61,869 nucleotides of DNA. Source: Acidobacterium sp. Lineage in GTDB: Bacteria > Acidobacteriota > Terriglobia > Terriglobales > Acidobacteriaceae. Under the pieces are notes generated by a model that worked only from the letters and a program-made list of their open reading frames with translations, searched no databases and had not been told where the DNA came from. Position numbers and translations under genes: made by a program. Below are positions 61,096 through 61,869 of the stretch, piece after piece; positions within the stretch are counted from its first letter, which is position 1, and each line of letters starts with the position of its first letter. The stretch lies in the NCBI GenBank assembly GCA_003166955.1, contig PMUI01000045.1, positions 8,176 to 70,044 of the forward strand. The letters are read 5' to 3'.

Positions 61096-61869
61096 ATGGC
61101 GGCAGAACCCTCAACCGAAGCCGAACTCCGGCCCGCGTCCAATTCCCCCTCCGACATGATCGTCGTCGAAGACCTCTGGAAGACCTACGACATGGGTTCC
61201 GAGCAACAGGTCCAGGCCCTCCAGGGCATCACCCTGCGCATCTGCCGCAACGAATACGTCGCCATCATGGGTCCCTCCGGCTCCGGCAAATCCACCCTGA
61301 TGAACCTCATCGGCTGCCTCGACACTCCTTCCAGCGGCAAGTACTGGCTCAATGGCCACCTGGTCAGCGAGCTCAACGACGACGAACTCGCCCGCATTCG
61401 CAACCGCGAAATCGGTTTCGTCTTCCAGACCTTCAATTTGCTCGCCCGCGCCTCCGCCCTCCACAACGTCGAGCTGCCCCTCATCTACAACGGCACCCGC
61501 GCCGACGAGCGCGATCAGCGCGCCAAAGCCGCCCTCGCCTCCGTCGGCCTCGAGTCCCGCATGAACCACAAGCCCAACGAGCTCTCCGGCGGTCAGCGCC
61601 AGCGCGTCGCCGTCGCCCGCGCCCTCGTCAACAATCCCTCCATCATCCTCGCTGACGAGCCCACCGGCAACCTCGATTCCAAAACCGGCGAGGAGATCAT
61701 GACCCTCTTCGACGACCTCCACAGCAAGGGCAACACCATCGTCCTCGTCACCCACGAGCAGGACATCGCCGAGTACGCCCATCGCGTCGTCCACATCCGC
61801 GACGGCAAAATCTTCTCCGACCAGCCCTCCGCCCGAGCGCCACAGCAAGGGAATAGGTGTGAAGTTGCA
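61096..61869 (+). CDS. ABC transporter ATP-binding protein, MacB/LolD type (partial, runs off window)
   Basis: 258 residues to the window end without a stop. ATG 61096 is preceded by AGGAG 5 bases before. Walker [10 protein letters not shown] (about 58-66), Q-loop FVFQTFNLL, signature [15 protein letters not shown], Walker [15 protein letters not shown], switch His in VLVTHEQD. The EPTGNLDS motif is characteristic of the LolD/MacB/FtsE group. It would energise an FtsX-like permease likely encoded just downstream, outside the window, with the preceding adaptor. Export or lipoprotein trafficking is plausible; the substrate is unknown. Confidence 0.93.
   Translation, partial: MAAEPSTEAELRPASNSPSDMIVVEDLWKTYDMGSEQQVQALQGITLRICRNEYVAIMGPSGSGKSTLMNLIGCLDTPSSGKYWLNGHLVSELNDDELARIRNREIGFVFQTFNLLARASALHNVELPLIYNGTRADERDQRAKAALASVGLESRMNHKPNELSGGQRQRVAVARALVNNPSIILADEPTGNLDSKTGEEIMTLFDDLHSKGNTIVLVTHEQDIAEYAHRVVHIRDGKIFSDQPSARAPQQGNRCEVA

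Overview
The window looks like a chromosomal segment of a high-GC acidobacterium, probably subdivision 1 (Terriglobia/Acidobacteriaceae-like). The evidence is an orphan duplicated permease of the acidobacterial ADOP type, a GWxTD-domain secreted protein, a small basic protein with duplicated MSAA-R-AR motifs, many GTG/TTG starts, and abundant dispersed non-coding intergenic repeats. No plasmid, phage or complete insertion sequence is visible, and there is no CRISPR array.

Layout. 1-3.7 kb: a short Flp-type pilin gene, homocysteine S-methyltransferase (mmuM), tRNA-Arg(CCG), then a 1.6-kb atypical segment with two hypothetical genes. That segment ends in a 12-bp duplicate of the tRNA 3' end. 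3.2-6.2 kb: a DUF3592-like membrane protein, a PEGA-domain lipo/periplasmic protein and a TolB-like propeller. 6.8-15.1 kb: a tightly packed module of multi-span membrane protein, DUF4129, DUF4350, MoxR AAA+ ATPase and DUF58, then divergent SpoIIM-like (DUF95) and RDD membrane proteins. 15.7-23.2 kb: an ErpA/IscA-type Fe-S carrier, then a minus-strand type IV pilus/type II secretion assembly operon (pilC, pilB, pilM, pilN, pilO, a PilP-like protein, and a GspG-like pseudopilin with a long Gly/Ser tract). 23.4-29.6 kb: a Ycf48-like BNR protein, a frameshifted ADOP permease, a hypothetical protein, a LolA-like carrier and a type IV prepilin. 30.8-36.2 kb: serA, DUF3303, a transglutaminase-like protein, an FmdB zinc ribbon and an ABC-F ATPase. 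36.4-41.5 kb: a xylan-use trio (GH3 glycosidase, GPH symporter, secreted GH10 xylanase). 41.6-55.4 kb: a surface-polysaccharide locus with three NAD-dependent sugar epimerases/reductases (one closely resembling GDP-mannose 3,5-epimerase), gmhA, glycosyltransferases, an O-antigen-polymerase-like protein, methyltransferases, an acetyltransferase and a flippase, bounded by tRNA-Lys(CTT). 55.7-61.9 kb: an outer-membrane barrel-like protein with a carboxypeptidase-regulatory domain, the GWxTD protein, and a MacA-like adaptor with a MacB/LolD-type ATPase that runs off the window.

The genes themselves are mostly recognisable families. The least explained material is intergenic. A roughly 135-bp element (element A, four copies) is often combined with a double-hairpin, REP-like element (element B, six copies). 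One copy of A supplies the C-terminus and stop codon of the DUF4350 gene, and one copy of B sits directly in front of the xylanase ribosome-binding site.
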